The notes under the pieces: generated by a model
Databases searched by the model: none
The model's input: the letters and a program-made list of their open reading frames with translations, nothing else
Told to the model about the DNA's origin: nothing
Part shown: positions 17,084 to 25,359 of the stretch, piece by piece
Numbering within the stretch: the first letter of the stretch is position 1
How the letters are laid out: the number at the start of each line of letters is the position of its first letter
Program-made: the position numbers and the translations under genes
DNA from: Litoribaculum gwangyangense
GTDB lineage: Bacteria; Bacteroidota; Bacteroidia; Flavobacteriales; Flavobacteriaceae
Assembly (NCBI RefSeq): GCF_039543505.1
Contig: NZ_BAABJW010000001.1
Span: forward strand, 868,001-932,000
Direction of reading: 5' to 3'
Length of the DNA stretch: 64,000 bases

Positions 17084-17863
17084 TTATATATTTTCGACGA
17101 AATGCATTAGTGTTTGTAATAAATCATCTTTATTCTCAATATGGCTCATATGTCCATCTGGAAGTTCAACTATTTTCACAGGGGTGTTTTTTGCTTGATC
17201 AATTAGCGAAAAGTAATCTAGAACAGGATCTTTTTTACTTACAATCATAAGTTGTTTATAATCCATGTTTTTCAGAAGTTGTGTTCTATTTTTTCTGATT
17301 TTCATACCTTCCAAAGCAGCTACTATTCCTTGTAAGGGCATCTGTAAAGCTTCTGTTTTTATTTGTTTTATTTCTTCAGAAAAAATGCTTCGGTTTTTCG
17401 GTCTGAATAAATTTGAAATTGATATATTAATAAACCGTTCATGGTTTTCCTTAACTGCCATTACAGCTCTGTCTCTGTTTTTTTTTCGTTCTTCTGAATC
17501 CGCTAAGGCAGTAGAATTCATCAAACACAAACCCTGAATCATGTCAGGATTTTTTTCCGCGAAAGCGAGTGCCACATAACCACCCATAGAATGCCCCACG
17601 AAAAAGGCTTTTTGGATCTTTAGTTTTTTTATTACAGCTTCAACGGCTTCTGCCATCATTTCCATTGTGTGAACATAACCTAAACATTCAGTTTTACCAT
17701 GGCCCAATAAATCCATGCATATGACCTTATTATTTTTAGCTAAACTTGGGATAAAAGGTTTCCACATGGAACTATTTTCCAAAAAGCCATGAAGCAAAAT
17801 TAAAGGATAGCCTGTCCCTTTATCCATGTAGAAAATACGACTCCCTTTATGTTCTATATACAT
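17084..17863 (-). CDS. Alpha/beta hydrolase
   Basis: 259 residues, one alpha/beta-hydrolase domain. The oxyanion-hole HG motif is LLHGFLENSSMW (about 24-35), the nucleophile elbow is GHSMGG (Ser near 97), the acid is probably Asp in SKKDPVLDY, and the catalytic His is in LPDGHMSHIE near the C-terminus. No signal peptide, so cytoplasmic. The closest named relatives are esterase/BioH-like enzymes, but the substrate cannot be deduced. It is divergent from the BrnQ transporter with 34 bases between them. Confidence 0.9.
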   Translation of the reverse strand: MYIEHKGSRIFYMDKGTGYPLILLHGFLENSSMWKPFIPSLAKNNKVICMDLLGHGKTECLGYVHTMEMMAEAVEAVIKKLKIQKAFFVGHSMGGYVALAFAEKNPDMIQGLCLMNSTALADSEERKKNRDRAVMAVKENHERFINISISNLFRPKNRSIFSEEIKQIKTEALQMPLQGIVAALEGMKIRKNRTQLLKNMDYKQLMIVSKKDPVLDYFSLIDQAKNTPVKIVELPDGHMSHIENKDDLLQTLMHFVENI

Positions 17864-17897
17864 TTTTAATTTATATTAGTCAAAGATAAGCCATACT

Positions 17898-19193
17898 ATG
17901 AATAAAACTAAAGAAACCTTTGTGTTTGGTTTCGCTTTGTTTGCTGGGTTTTTTGGTGCTGGAAATTTAATTTTGCCTCCTCTTTTAGGTTTTAAATCTG
18001 GCCCAGATTGGTGGATAGTTTCCATTGGGTTCATGATAACAACTGTAATTATACCGCTTTTAGCCATTTTTGCACATGCTAAATTACAGGGCACAATGTT
18101 TGATTTTGGCAAAAAAGTATCTCCCTTATTCAGTACTATTTTCTGTTTCGTTGTGTACGCCATAGTTATTGCTTTGCCATGTCCCAGAACAGCCGCTGTT
18201 ACACATGAGATAGCCATCGCCCCTAATTTTGAAACAAGTGCTTTTCTAACAAGTTTGGTGTATTTTACATTAGTATTTGTCTTTGCTTTTAATAGAAGTC
18301 AAGTTCTAAATCTTCTTGGCAAATATTTAACACCAATAATAGTTTTAATCCTGCTAGCTATAATTTTTGTTGGAGTTTTTTCTCCCGTTAAAGAAATGAA
18401 TTCATCAATTTTTGATGCACCATTAATCAGCGGATTGCTTGAAGGATACCAAACGTATGATGCCATAGCAGGATTGGTTACTGGAGGAATCGTTATTGTA
18501 TCCATAAACAGTTTCAAAACGAATTTGAATTTTGTTGAAAAGAAAAAGATGATTGCCAAATCTGGAATTATTGCAATGACGGGTCTCTTCATAATTTATT
18601 CTGGTCTGATAGTCATTGGAGCCATTTACAATAAACAATTTGATTCAAATATTTCTAGAACAGAACTACTTTCTGCCCTAGCCTTAAAAACATTAGGAGA
18701 TATAGGCTCAACCTTTTTGAGTGTTTTAGTTAGCTTAGCCTGTTTTACTACCGCAGTGGCCATCATTGTTAGTATAGCTGATTTTTGTAAAGCCTATTTT
18801 AATAATTATAAAAATGCTTATTTAGTTACAACTGTAGGGTGTTGTTTAGTAGGTATTTTTGTTGGTCAATTGGATGTAAACTATATTATTAATTTAGCAC
18901 TTCCCGTTTTAATGTTTATATATCCAATATGTATCGTCTTAATTTTACTTAATGTAATTCCAGAAAAGTGGGCTTCAAAACTTGTTTTTAGATGGGTAGT
19001 TTTTGTGGCGTTTATTTTTAGTGTTCCAGATTTTTTAGGTTTTGTAATTCCGATGGAGAATTTGGAAACTTTAAAAATGATTATTCCTTTAGCAAATAAA
19101 AATTTAGGGTGGGTTTTACCAGCTATTCTCACATTTATTTTGGTAAATATATTTGAAAGTCACAATCATCAAACTAAGATTTCACCTTTTTAA
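17898..19193 (+). CDS. brnQ: Branched-chain amino acid transporter, BrnQ/LIVCS family
   Basis: 431 residues with about twelve hydrophobic segments. BrnQ imports leucine, isoleucine and valine with sodium or protons. The start FGFALFAGFFGAGNLILPPLLG is the family signature, and AIVIALPCPRTAAVTHEIA in the third helix region matches other members. The 3' end overlaps the convergent ACT-like gene by 20 bases. Confidence 0.93.
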   Translation: MNKTKETFVFGFALFAGFFGAGNLILPPLLGFKSGPDWWIVSIGFMITTVIIPLLAIFAHAKLQGTMFDFGKKVSPLFSTIFCFVVYAIVIALPCPRTAAVTHEIAIAPNFETSAFLTSLVYFTLVFVFAFNRSQVLNLLGKYLTPIIVLILLAIIFVGVFSPVKEMNSSIFDAPLISGLLEGYQTYDAIAGLVTGGIVIVSINSFKTNLNFVEKKKMIAKSGIIAMTGLFIIYSGLIVIGAIYNKQFDSNISRTELLSALALKTLGDIGSTFLSVLVSLACFTTAVAIIVSIADFCKAYFNNYKNAYLVTTVGCCLVGIFVGQLDVNYIINLALPVLMFIYPICIVLILLNVIPEKWASKLVFRWVVFVAFIFSVPDFLGFVIPMENLETLKMIIPLANKNLGWVLPAILTFILVNIFESHNHQTKISPF

Positions 19194-19830
19194 TAGCGGT
19201 AAAAGCCTTATCAACAAATTCATCTTCAACCAAAATAGTGAATTCGTTTGTGGTGGAAATAACCTCGTAAAGTACCACGCCTTCCCAAGCTAAGCGTTTA
19301 AAAAAATGGTAATATAAACCTGCGATTTTAGAGTTGTCTTTTGGCAAATTGATACTGATAGCTGAGAGTCCATCTTGTACAGCAAGAAAGGTTTCATTTT
19401 GTAATTGCTCTTCAATAAATGCATTTAAACTACTGGAAATAATTAAGTTACTCTCATGGATACCTCTGGTGAAGGTGTAAAATAATTTAGATTCTTGATT
19501 GATTTTTTCTAGAATCTTAGCGTGATTATCAATAATAGTGTCTGAATTTTTTACTGTAAAATCCGTAAGATTAGAGCGTACCGTTATATCCCCTAAATTT
19601 TGGATAACGCGTTTCATTTTAACGGTATTAGACAAGGCCGCTGGCGGACTGTAACGTCTTAATGCCATCATAATGGCTCCAGGTTTCACATCCTTTTTTA
19701 ACATTTCGCTAATAGGTGCAGTAAGTTCAATAGCCAATGCGCTAAAATTGATGATGTTTCTGGAAAGCGCTTCTTCTAAATAAGGTTGTGATATTAAAAT
19801 GTCTTCAACACAATTAGATACAGTTTTCAT
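19174..19830 (-). CDS. ACT-like regulatory protein divergent from aspartate kinase
   Basis: 218 residues, soluble. The N-terminal 75 residues are helical (VEDILISQPYLEEALSRNI and GAIMMALRRYSPP, a winged-helix-like layout). The C-terminal part contains two segments that alternate strand and helix, DGLSAISINLP and EGVVLYEVISTTNEFTILVEDEFVDKAFTAIKKV, resembling ACT amino-acid-binding domains like those at the end of aspartate kinase. It reads away from lysC, whose start is 90 bases off. I recognise it as a conserved flavobacterial hypothetical; a role sensing an amino acid is inferred, not shown. Confidence 0.75.
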   Translation of the reverse strand: MKTVSNCVEDILISQPYLEEALSRNIINFSALAIELTAPISEMLKKDVKPGAIMMALRRYSPPAALSNTVKMKRVIQNLGDITVRSNLTDFTVKNSDTIIDNHAKILEKINQESKLFYTFTRGIHESNLIISSSLNAFIEEQLQNETFLAVQDGLSAISINLPKDNSKIAGLYYHFFKRLAWEGVVLYEVISTTNEFTILVEDEFVDKAFTAIKKVKS

Positions 19831-19920
19831 GTTAATTATTTAACAATATGTGCAAAAATAAACATTTTTTTCAATAAACATCGTTATTACTCAAAGGAGT
19901 TATAATTTTACAGCAAATTA

Positions 19921-21249
19921 ATGAAAATGAAAGTATTAAAATTCGGAGGAACTTCCGTTGGTTCAGTAGAAAATATAAGTCATGTTAAAAACATCATCAA
20001 TGATGGAGAAAAAAAAGTAGTCGTGCTTTCGGCTATGTCTGGTACCACAAATCAATTGGTGTCGATATCCCAAGATATTGCTGATAATCGTCCCAATGAC
20101 GCTATCGAAAAAATCAATAAATTGCATGAAGCATATTTTTCTACCATTGACAACCTTTTAACGAATAAATCATTCAATGAAGATGTTAAAACATATGTTT
20201 CCAACATATTTAATTTATTGGTTGAATCAACTTATAAAGCATTTTCAGAAACTTTAGAAAATCTCATAGTGGCTCAAGGAGAGTTACTATCAACCTATAT
20301 GGTTAATAGTTACTTAAAGCAGGAAAATATTAGTTCTACTTTGTTGCCTGCTTTAAGTTTTATGCGTATTGATGCATTTAAAGAGCCAAATTTAGAATAC
20401 ATTTCCAGACATTTCAAGAGTGTTTTTGATAAGGCCGAAGATTCTCAAATTTACATCACACAAGGGTTTATTTGTTTAGATGACAATGATGAAATTTCCA
20501 ATTTACAGCGTGGTGGAAGTGATTACACGGCAACCATAATTGGAGCTGCCATTAAAGCCGAAGAGGTACAAATATGGACCGATATTGATGGTATGCATAA
20601 TAACGACCCAAGATATGTGGAAAACACGAAGCCAATATCCAATTTGTCATTTGATGAGGCTGCGGAATTAGCATATTTTGGAGCTAAAATTTTACACCCA
20701 CAAACGGTTACTCCAGTCAGGGCGGATGGAATTCCTGTTCGATTAAAAAACACTATGAATCCTGAAGCTTATGGGACTTTAATTTCTAATGAAACTTCCC
20801 AAAATGGCGTCAAGGCTATAGCGGCTAAAGATAATATTACGGCCATAAAAATCAAGTCGGCTCGAATGTTGCTTGCACACGGTTTCTTGAAAAAAGTATT
20901 CGAGATTTTTGAGGCACATAAAACGTCAATAGATATGATAACGACATCTGAAGTTGCAGTTTCATTAACTATTGATGATGATAAAAATTTAGATAAAATT
21001 TTATTAGAGCTTCAAAAAATAGCCACTATTGAGGTAGATAAAAACCAGAGTATAGTATGTTTAGTAGGACATTCCATAGTGAACCACCAGGACACTTATA
21101 AGTTGTTTCAGATATTGCGAGATGTAAAAATTAGAATGATATCTTATGGAGGAAGTAATAACAACATCTCATTATTAATTGATACTAAACATAAAATAGC
21201 CACTCTACAAAAGCTAAATAATTATTTATTTGAATTAGTCACTCTGTAA
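19921..21249 (+). CDS. lysC: Monofunctional aspartate kinase
   Basis: 442 residues. Aspartate kinase makes aspartyl phosphate, first step to lysine, threonine and methionine. The N-terminus KFGGTSVGSVENI is the ATP-binding signature; RGGSDYTATIIGAAI (about 199-213) and WTDIDGMHNNDPRYV (about 219-233) are catalytic motifs. Residues about 300-442 hold two ACT domains for feedback control (TAIKIKSARMLLAHGFLKKV, then SIVCLVGHSIVN). Initiation at either Met1 or Met3 is possible. A strong terminator follows. Confidence 0.95.
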   Translation: MKMKVLKFGGTSVGSVENISHVKNIINDGEKKVVVLSAMSGTTNQLVSISQDIADNRPNDAIEKINKLHEAYFSTIDNLLTNKSFNEDVKTYVSNIFNLLVESTYKAFSETLENLIVAQGELLSTYMVNSYLKQENISSTLLPALSFMRIDAFKEPNLEYISRHFKSVFDKAEDSQIYITQGFICLDDNDEISNLQRGGSDYTATIIGAAIKAEEVQIWTDIDGMHNNDPRYVENTKPISNLSFDEAAELAYFGAKILHPQTVTPVRADGIPVRLKNTMNPEAYGTLISNETSQNGVKAIAAKDNITAIKIKSARMLLAHGFLKKVFEIFEAHKTSIDMITTSEVAVSLTIDDDKNLDKILLELQKIATIEVDKNQSIVCLVGHSIVNHQDTYKLFQILRDVKIRMISYGGSNNNISLLIDTKHKIATLQKLNNYLFELVTL

Positions 21250-21267
21250 ATTTCAAGTTTAGTAGTA

Positions 21268-21297
21268 AAAAAGGATTGTTATGTAACAATCCTTTTT
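21268..21297. terminator. Bidirectional terminator between lysC and pepP
   Basis: A perfect 14-bp stem (AAAAAGGATTGTTA with TAACAATCCTTTTT) and 2-base loop, flanked by A/T runs on both sides, between convergent genes whose stop codons are at 21249 and 21304. Confidence 0.85.
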
Positions 21298-21303
21298 GTT
21301 TTT

Positions 21304-22596
21304 TCATGAGTTCATTAACTCCTCAATCTCTTCAACTTCTATAGGAATATTTTGCATCAAATTAAATGGTTCTCCTTTTTCTTGTATAACCACATCATCC
21401 TCAAGACGAATTCCAAAACCTTCATCAGGGATATAAATTCCTGGTTCTACTGTAAAAACCATATTGGGAAGCATGGGTTCAGTTAAAATCCCATAATCGT
21501 GTGTATCTAAACCAATATGATGTGAGGTTCCGTGCATGAAATATTTTTTATAAGCAGGCCAATCAGGGTTTTCATTTTGTACATCTGCTTTATCGAGAAG
21601 TCCTAATCCTTTTAATTCACTGGTCATGATTTTTCCAACTTCAACATGGTAATCTGCCCACATGGTTCCAGGAAGGAGCATTTTAGTAGCTTCTTTTTTA
21701 ACGCGATTCACCGCATTGTATACATCCTTTTGCCTTTTGCTGAATTTACCTGAAACAGGAATGGTTCTTGTTAAATCACTCGAATAATTAGCATATTCAG
21801 CAGCAACATCTAGTAGAATCAAATCACCAGTTTTACATTGTTGATTATTTTGTACATAATGTAAAACATTGGCATTATTACCAGAAGCTATTATGGGGGT
21901 GTAAGCAAAACCTTTTGAGCGATTTCTTAAAAACTCATGCATCAATTCGGCTTCAATTTCATATTCCCATACATTGGGTTTTACAAAATTTAATAGGCGC
22001 CTAAAGCCTTTTTCGGTAATGTTACAAGCTTTCTGCATTAGCTCGATTTCTATAGGGTCTTTTACAGAGCGGAGTCTTTGTAAAATGGGGTTGCTTTTTG
22101 CAACAGAGTGTGCAGGATATTTTTCTTTTAACCATTTCGTATACCGGTCTTCTCTAGTTTGGGTTTCTACATTTGCCCTGTAATGTTCATTGGTGTTTAT
22201 GTAAATGGTATCACATTGGGTCATCAGTTCAAACATAATTTTTTCCATATCCTTGAGCCAATAAACAGTTTGTATGCCACTGGTTTCAAAGGCCGCTTCT
22301 TTGGTTAATTTTTCCCCTTCCCAAACAGCAATATGGTCATTCGTTTCTTTTAAAAATAAAATTTCCCGATGTTTTTCTTTTGGGCAGTTAGGGAATAATA
22401 CCAATATACTTTCTTCTTGATCAACCCCACTTAAATAAAATATATCTCGATGTTGTTCAAAAGGCATCGTGCTATCTGCACTAATTGGATAGATATCATT
22501 TGAATTAAAAACAGCTAAACTGTTGGGTTTCATTTTAGCCGTAAAATTTTTACGGTTTTTTATAAAAAGATTTTTGTCAATGGGTAAATATTTCAT
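21304..22596 (-). CDS. pepP: Aminopeptidase P family (Xaa-Pro) metallopeptidase
   Basis: 430 residues. The enzyme removes an N-terminal residue preceding proline using two manganese ions. An N-terminal creatinase-like domain (about 1-150, with STMPFEQHRDIFYLSGVDQEES) precedes the pita-bread catalytic domain, whose metal ligands appear in LLDVAAEYANYSSDLTRTIPV, HGTSHHIGLDTHD, VFTVEPGIYIP and GFGIRLEDDVVI. Length and motif order match aminopeptidase P. Convergent with lysC, divergent from the T9SS protease. Confidence 0.94.
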   Translation of the reverse strand: MKYLPIDKNLFIKNRKNFTAKMKPNSLAVFNSNDIYPISADSTMPFEQHRDIFYLSGVDQEESILVLFPNCPKEKHREILFLKETNDHIAVWEGEKLTKEAAFETSGIQTVYWLKDMEKIMFELMTQCDTIYINTNEHYRANVETQTREDRYTKWLKEKYPAHSVAKSNPILQRLRSVKDPIEIELMQKACNITEKGFRRLLNFVKPNVWEYEIEAELMHEFLRNRSKGFAYTPIIASGNNANVLHYVQNNQQCKTGDLILLDVAAEYANYSSDLTRTIPVSGKFSKRQKDVYNAVNRVKKEATKMLLPGTMWADYHVEVGKIMTSELKGLGLLDKADVQNENPDWPAYKKYFMHGTSHHIGLDTHDYGILTEPMLPNMVFTVEPGIYIPDEGFGIRLEDDVVIQEKGEPFNLMQNIPIEVEEIEELMNS

Positions 22597-22704
22597 GGAA
22601 AGTTTAATTAGTTTATAAAAGTAGTAAAACTAAAAAAATCTATAAGATAATTTATTATATTTGATTATCCCTCAAATACTTTTGTACAATCAACAATTCA
22701 AATA

Positions 22705-24546
22705 ATGAAAAGAAATTTATCACCAAGTCTAGCAATTGTATTTGGTTTTTTTACAATAATTTTAAATTCTCAAATAGCTCTCAAAGAAACTTCTTTAGAG
22801 GAACAAATTGGAAATTCAAGTCTTGTAATTGAGGGTAAGGTTATCAACAAAGAGTCTTTTTGGAATGAGAATGATGGTTTGATTTATACAACAAATACTA
22901 TTGAAGTATATAAAGTGTTCAAAGGACAATTAATTTCTAAGATTGATGTAATAACTCTAGGCGGAACAGTTGGTCTTAAGGCTTTAATAGCCTTTCCTAG
23001 CTTAAAATTGAATGTAGATGATATAGGAGTTTTCGCTCTGGAAAATAGTGTTGTTATAAATCCAAATTCGAAGCAACAGTCGAATAAAAACACATTCAAA
23101 CCTTATGGGTCGTTACAAGGATTTTACAAATACAATTTACGGGATGATTTAGCTGTAAACCCATTTAACATTAAACAGGGAATAAAATCCATTCTCTATC
23201 AGGACATCATCAAAGCCACTGGAAATAATTATACAGAAATACTAGCTTTTGATGTTCAAGAAATTCAAACTAAAAGCAAACTAAATCAAGAAAAAGGACT
23301 TTTGCCACCAAGTAATTTAACATTGGATAAATCCATAGTTAGTGCCGGAACAAAAGATGTTTTAACCATTACAGGCAGTGGTTTTGGAATGTCGCAAGGT
23401 AAGGTTTGGTTTAGTAATGCAGATGATGGAGGTGCTACCTACGTTAGTGCTTTAGATACTGAAGTTTTAACGTGGAACGACACTTCAATAATTGTTCAAG
23501 TGCCCTCAACAGCTGGAACTGGGCCCATTTTTATAGAAGACAGTAGTAATATTCAATCACCATTATCGTCAACACTCACAGTTTCTTATGCAGAGACGAA
23601 TGTGATTTACAATCCTGGTTCTGGTGATGAAGCGTTTGTAGTTCAGCATTTTAATGAAAATAATAGTGGGGGTTATACATGGGATATGCAAACGGATTTT
23701 TTTAATGACACAGAACACCCTGGAGCTAAAGCTGCTTTTGAAAATGCATTTAATGAGTGGGTTTGCCAAACCGGAATAAATTGGACCATTAGCGGAACGC
23801 CTACAACTACAGATGTAATAGGCGTTGCAGATTTATTTGCTCCTTTTGATGGAGAATTGGATGATGACGATGAAAATATTATTCGTTTTGATAATGAGAA
23901 CGAATTAGATACTAATATTTTAGGAGTTTGTTACTCATGGTATGGATCATGTAATGGCACAGATTGGCTTATTACAAGTTTAGACATTGTATTTGATAGC
24001 GAAACTAACTGGTATTTTGGATCAGGATCAGTTGGTGGCTCACAATATGATTTTCAAAGTGTTGCATTGCACGAATTAGGTCATGGGCATCAGTTAAGCC
24101 ATGTAATAGATCCGGTTTTTAACGGAAATAATAATGATGATGTTATGCATTACTCTATATCAAATGGTGAGCAACAACGCGTTTTAACGGCTAATAACAT
24201 CACAGCGGCAACTAATGTACAAACAAGAAGTACTGGCTTATCACTTTGCGGATCACCAATGACTAATGCCAATTGCCCATTAAGTGTTGAGGAATTTGAG
24301 CTTAAAAATGCTATAACCTTATACCCTAACCCTGCAAAAACCCAATTCTTCATAAAAAACGAATCCTATATTATTCTAGAAAAAGTGGTTATTTTTGATT
24401 TAAGTGGTAGGCTAGTTTCTGAACACCGTATTTTAAATAGTTCAAAATCATCACCAATAAATTTAAAAGACGTTTCCAAGGGAGTTTATTTTGTTAAAAT
24501 TCACTCTGAAACTTCATTTATAACCAAAAAATTAGTAGTTCATTAA
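22705..24546 (+). CDS. T9SS-secreted metalloprotease with IPT/TIG domain
   Basis: 613 residues. Signal peptide about 1-22; an N-terminal region (about 30-180) similar to domains found before proteases; an IPT/TIG immunoglobulin-like domain at about 198-285 (TLDKSIVSAGTKDVLTITGS, GFGMSQGKVWF); a matrixin-like zinc domain at about 300-515 with HELGHGHQLSH (His456, Glu457, His460, His466); and a type A T9SS sorting domain at about 535-613 (LYPNPAKTQFFI ... GVYFVKI). The sorting domain predicts export through the type IX system and attachment to, or release from, the cell surface. Likely an extracellular protease; substrate unknown. Confidence 0.92.
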   Translation: MKRNLSPSLAIVFGFFTIILNSQIALKETSLEEQIGNSSLVIEGKVINKESFWNENDGLIYTTNTIEVYKVFKGQLISKIDVITLGGTVGLKALIAFPSLKLNVDDIGVFALENSVVINPNSKQQSNKNTFKPYGSLQGFYKYNLRDDLAVNPFNIKQGIKSILYQDIIKATGNNYTEILAFDVQEIQTKSKLNQEKGLLPPSNLTLDKSIVSAGTKDVLTITGSGFGMSQGKVWFSNADDGGATYVSALDTEVLTWNDTSIIVQVPSTAGTGPIFIEDSSNIQSPLSSTLTVSYAETNVIYNPGSGDEAFVVQHFNENNSGGYTWDMQTDFFNDTEHPGAKAAFENAFNEWVCQTGINWTISGTPTTTDVIGVADLFAPFDGELDDDDENIIRFDNENELDTNILGVCYSWYGSCNGTDWLITSLDIVFDSETNWYFGSGSVGGSQYDFQSVALHELGHGHQLSHVIDPVFNGNNNDDVMHYSISNGEQQRVLTANNITAATNVQTRSTGLSLCGSPMTNANCPLSVEEFELKNAITLYPNPAKTQFFIKNESYIILEKVVIFDLSGRLVSEHRILNSSKSSPINLKDVSKGVYFVKIHSETSFITKKLVVH

Positions 24547-24614
24547 TTGGCCATTTTTCATAACAACAAAATTCTTTATAATCATTCTAAATAACAAAAA
24601 CAAGACATTGGTTA

Positions 24615-24646
24615 TTTGTCTATATATGTATGCTAACTTACCTTTG
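24615..24646 (+). promoter_or_regulatory. Promoter of sdhCAB
   Basis: TTTG (24615-24618), 20 bases, then TACCTTTG (24639-24646), a full match to the Bacteroidetes -33/-7 pattern, 24 bases before the sdhC ATG. Confidence 0.65.
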
Positions 24647-24670
24647 TAATAAATAAATAACGTTATAAAA

Positions 24671-25348
24671 ATGGGCGGATTTTTTAAGTCTTCAATTGGA
24701 AGAAAAGTGGCTATGGCACTTTCTGCGTTCTTCCTTATGTTTTTCTTGCTTCAGCATTTCTCAATTAATATTTTATCGGTTCTTAATCCTGATCTTTTTA
24801 ATGAAGTGTCACATTTCATGGGAACGAATCCATTGGTACAATTTATATTGCAACCTGTGTTAATTTTTGGTGTGGTATTTCATTTTATAATGGGTTTTGT
24901 TTTAGAGATTAGAAACAGAAATGCCAGAAAAATAGCATATGTAAAAACACATGGCTCAGCAAATTCTACTTGGATGAGTAGAAATATGATTTGGAGCGGA
25001 GTTGCTATTTTAGCATTTATAGTTTTACACTTTATTGATTTTTGGTTTCCAGAAATCAATACAAAATTCATTAAAGGTGATTGGTCTGGAACCATGGAAG
25101 GTGTAGAAGGGTTTCGCTATTATGAGGAATTAACTCATAAATTTGTTAGCCCCATTAGAGTTGGAGCCTATGTTTTAGCTTTTGTATTTTTAGCTTTACA
25201 TCTTTTGCACGGTTTCACTTCGGCATTTCAATCTATGGGAGGTACCGCAGGAAGAAAGAAAACATTGCAAAATATTGGTAAAGCTTATTCAATTATTGTA
25301 CCATTAGGTTTCATTTTCATAGCGCTATATCACCATTTTAACCATTAA
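24671..25348 (+). CDS. sdhC: Succinate dehydrogenase cytochrome b subunit
   Basis: 225 residues with five hydrophobic helices. This membrane subunit holds heme b and passes electrons from SdhB to menaquinone; histidines fit for heme binding occur in LQHFSIN, VVFHFIMG, IVLHFIDF and ALHLLHGF. A single large subunit replaces the SdhC/SdhD pair of proteobacteria, as in the b558-type enzymes of Bacteroidetes. First of three genes, 11 bases before sdhA. Confidence 0.95.
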   Translation: MGGFFKSSIGRKVAMALSAFFLMFFLLQHFSINILSVLNPDLFNEVSHFMGTNPLVQFILQPVLIFGVVFHFIMGFVLEIRNRNARKIAYVKTHGSANSTWMSRNMIWSGVAILAFIVLHFIDFWFPEINTKFIKGDWSGTMEGVEGFRYYEELTHKFVSPIRVGAYVLAFVFLALHLLHGFTSAFQSMGGTAGRKKTLQNIGKAYSIIVPLGFIFIALYHHFNH

Positions 25349-25359
25349 TCTTAAGAGAT

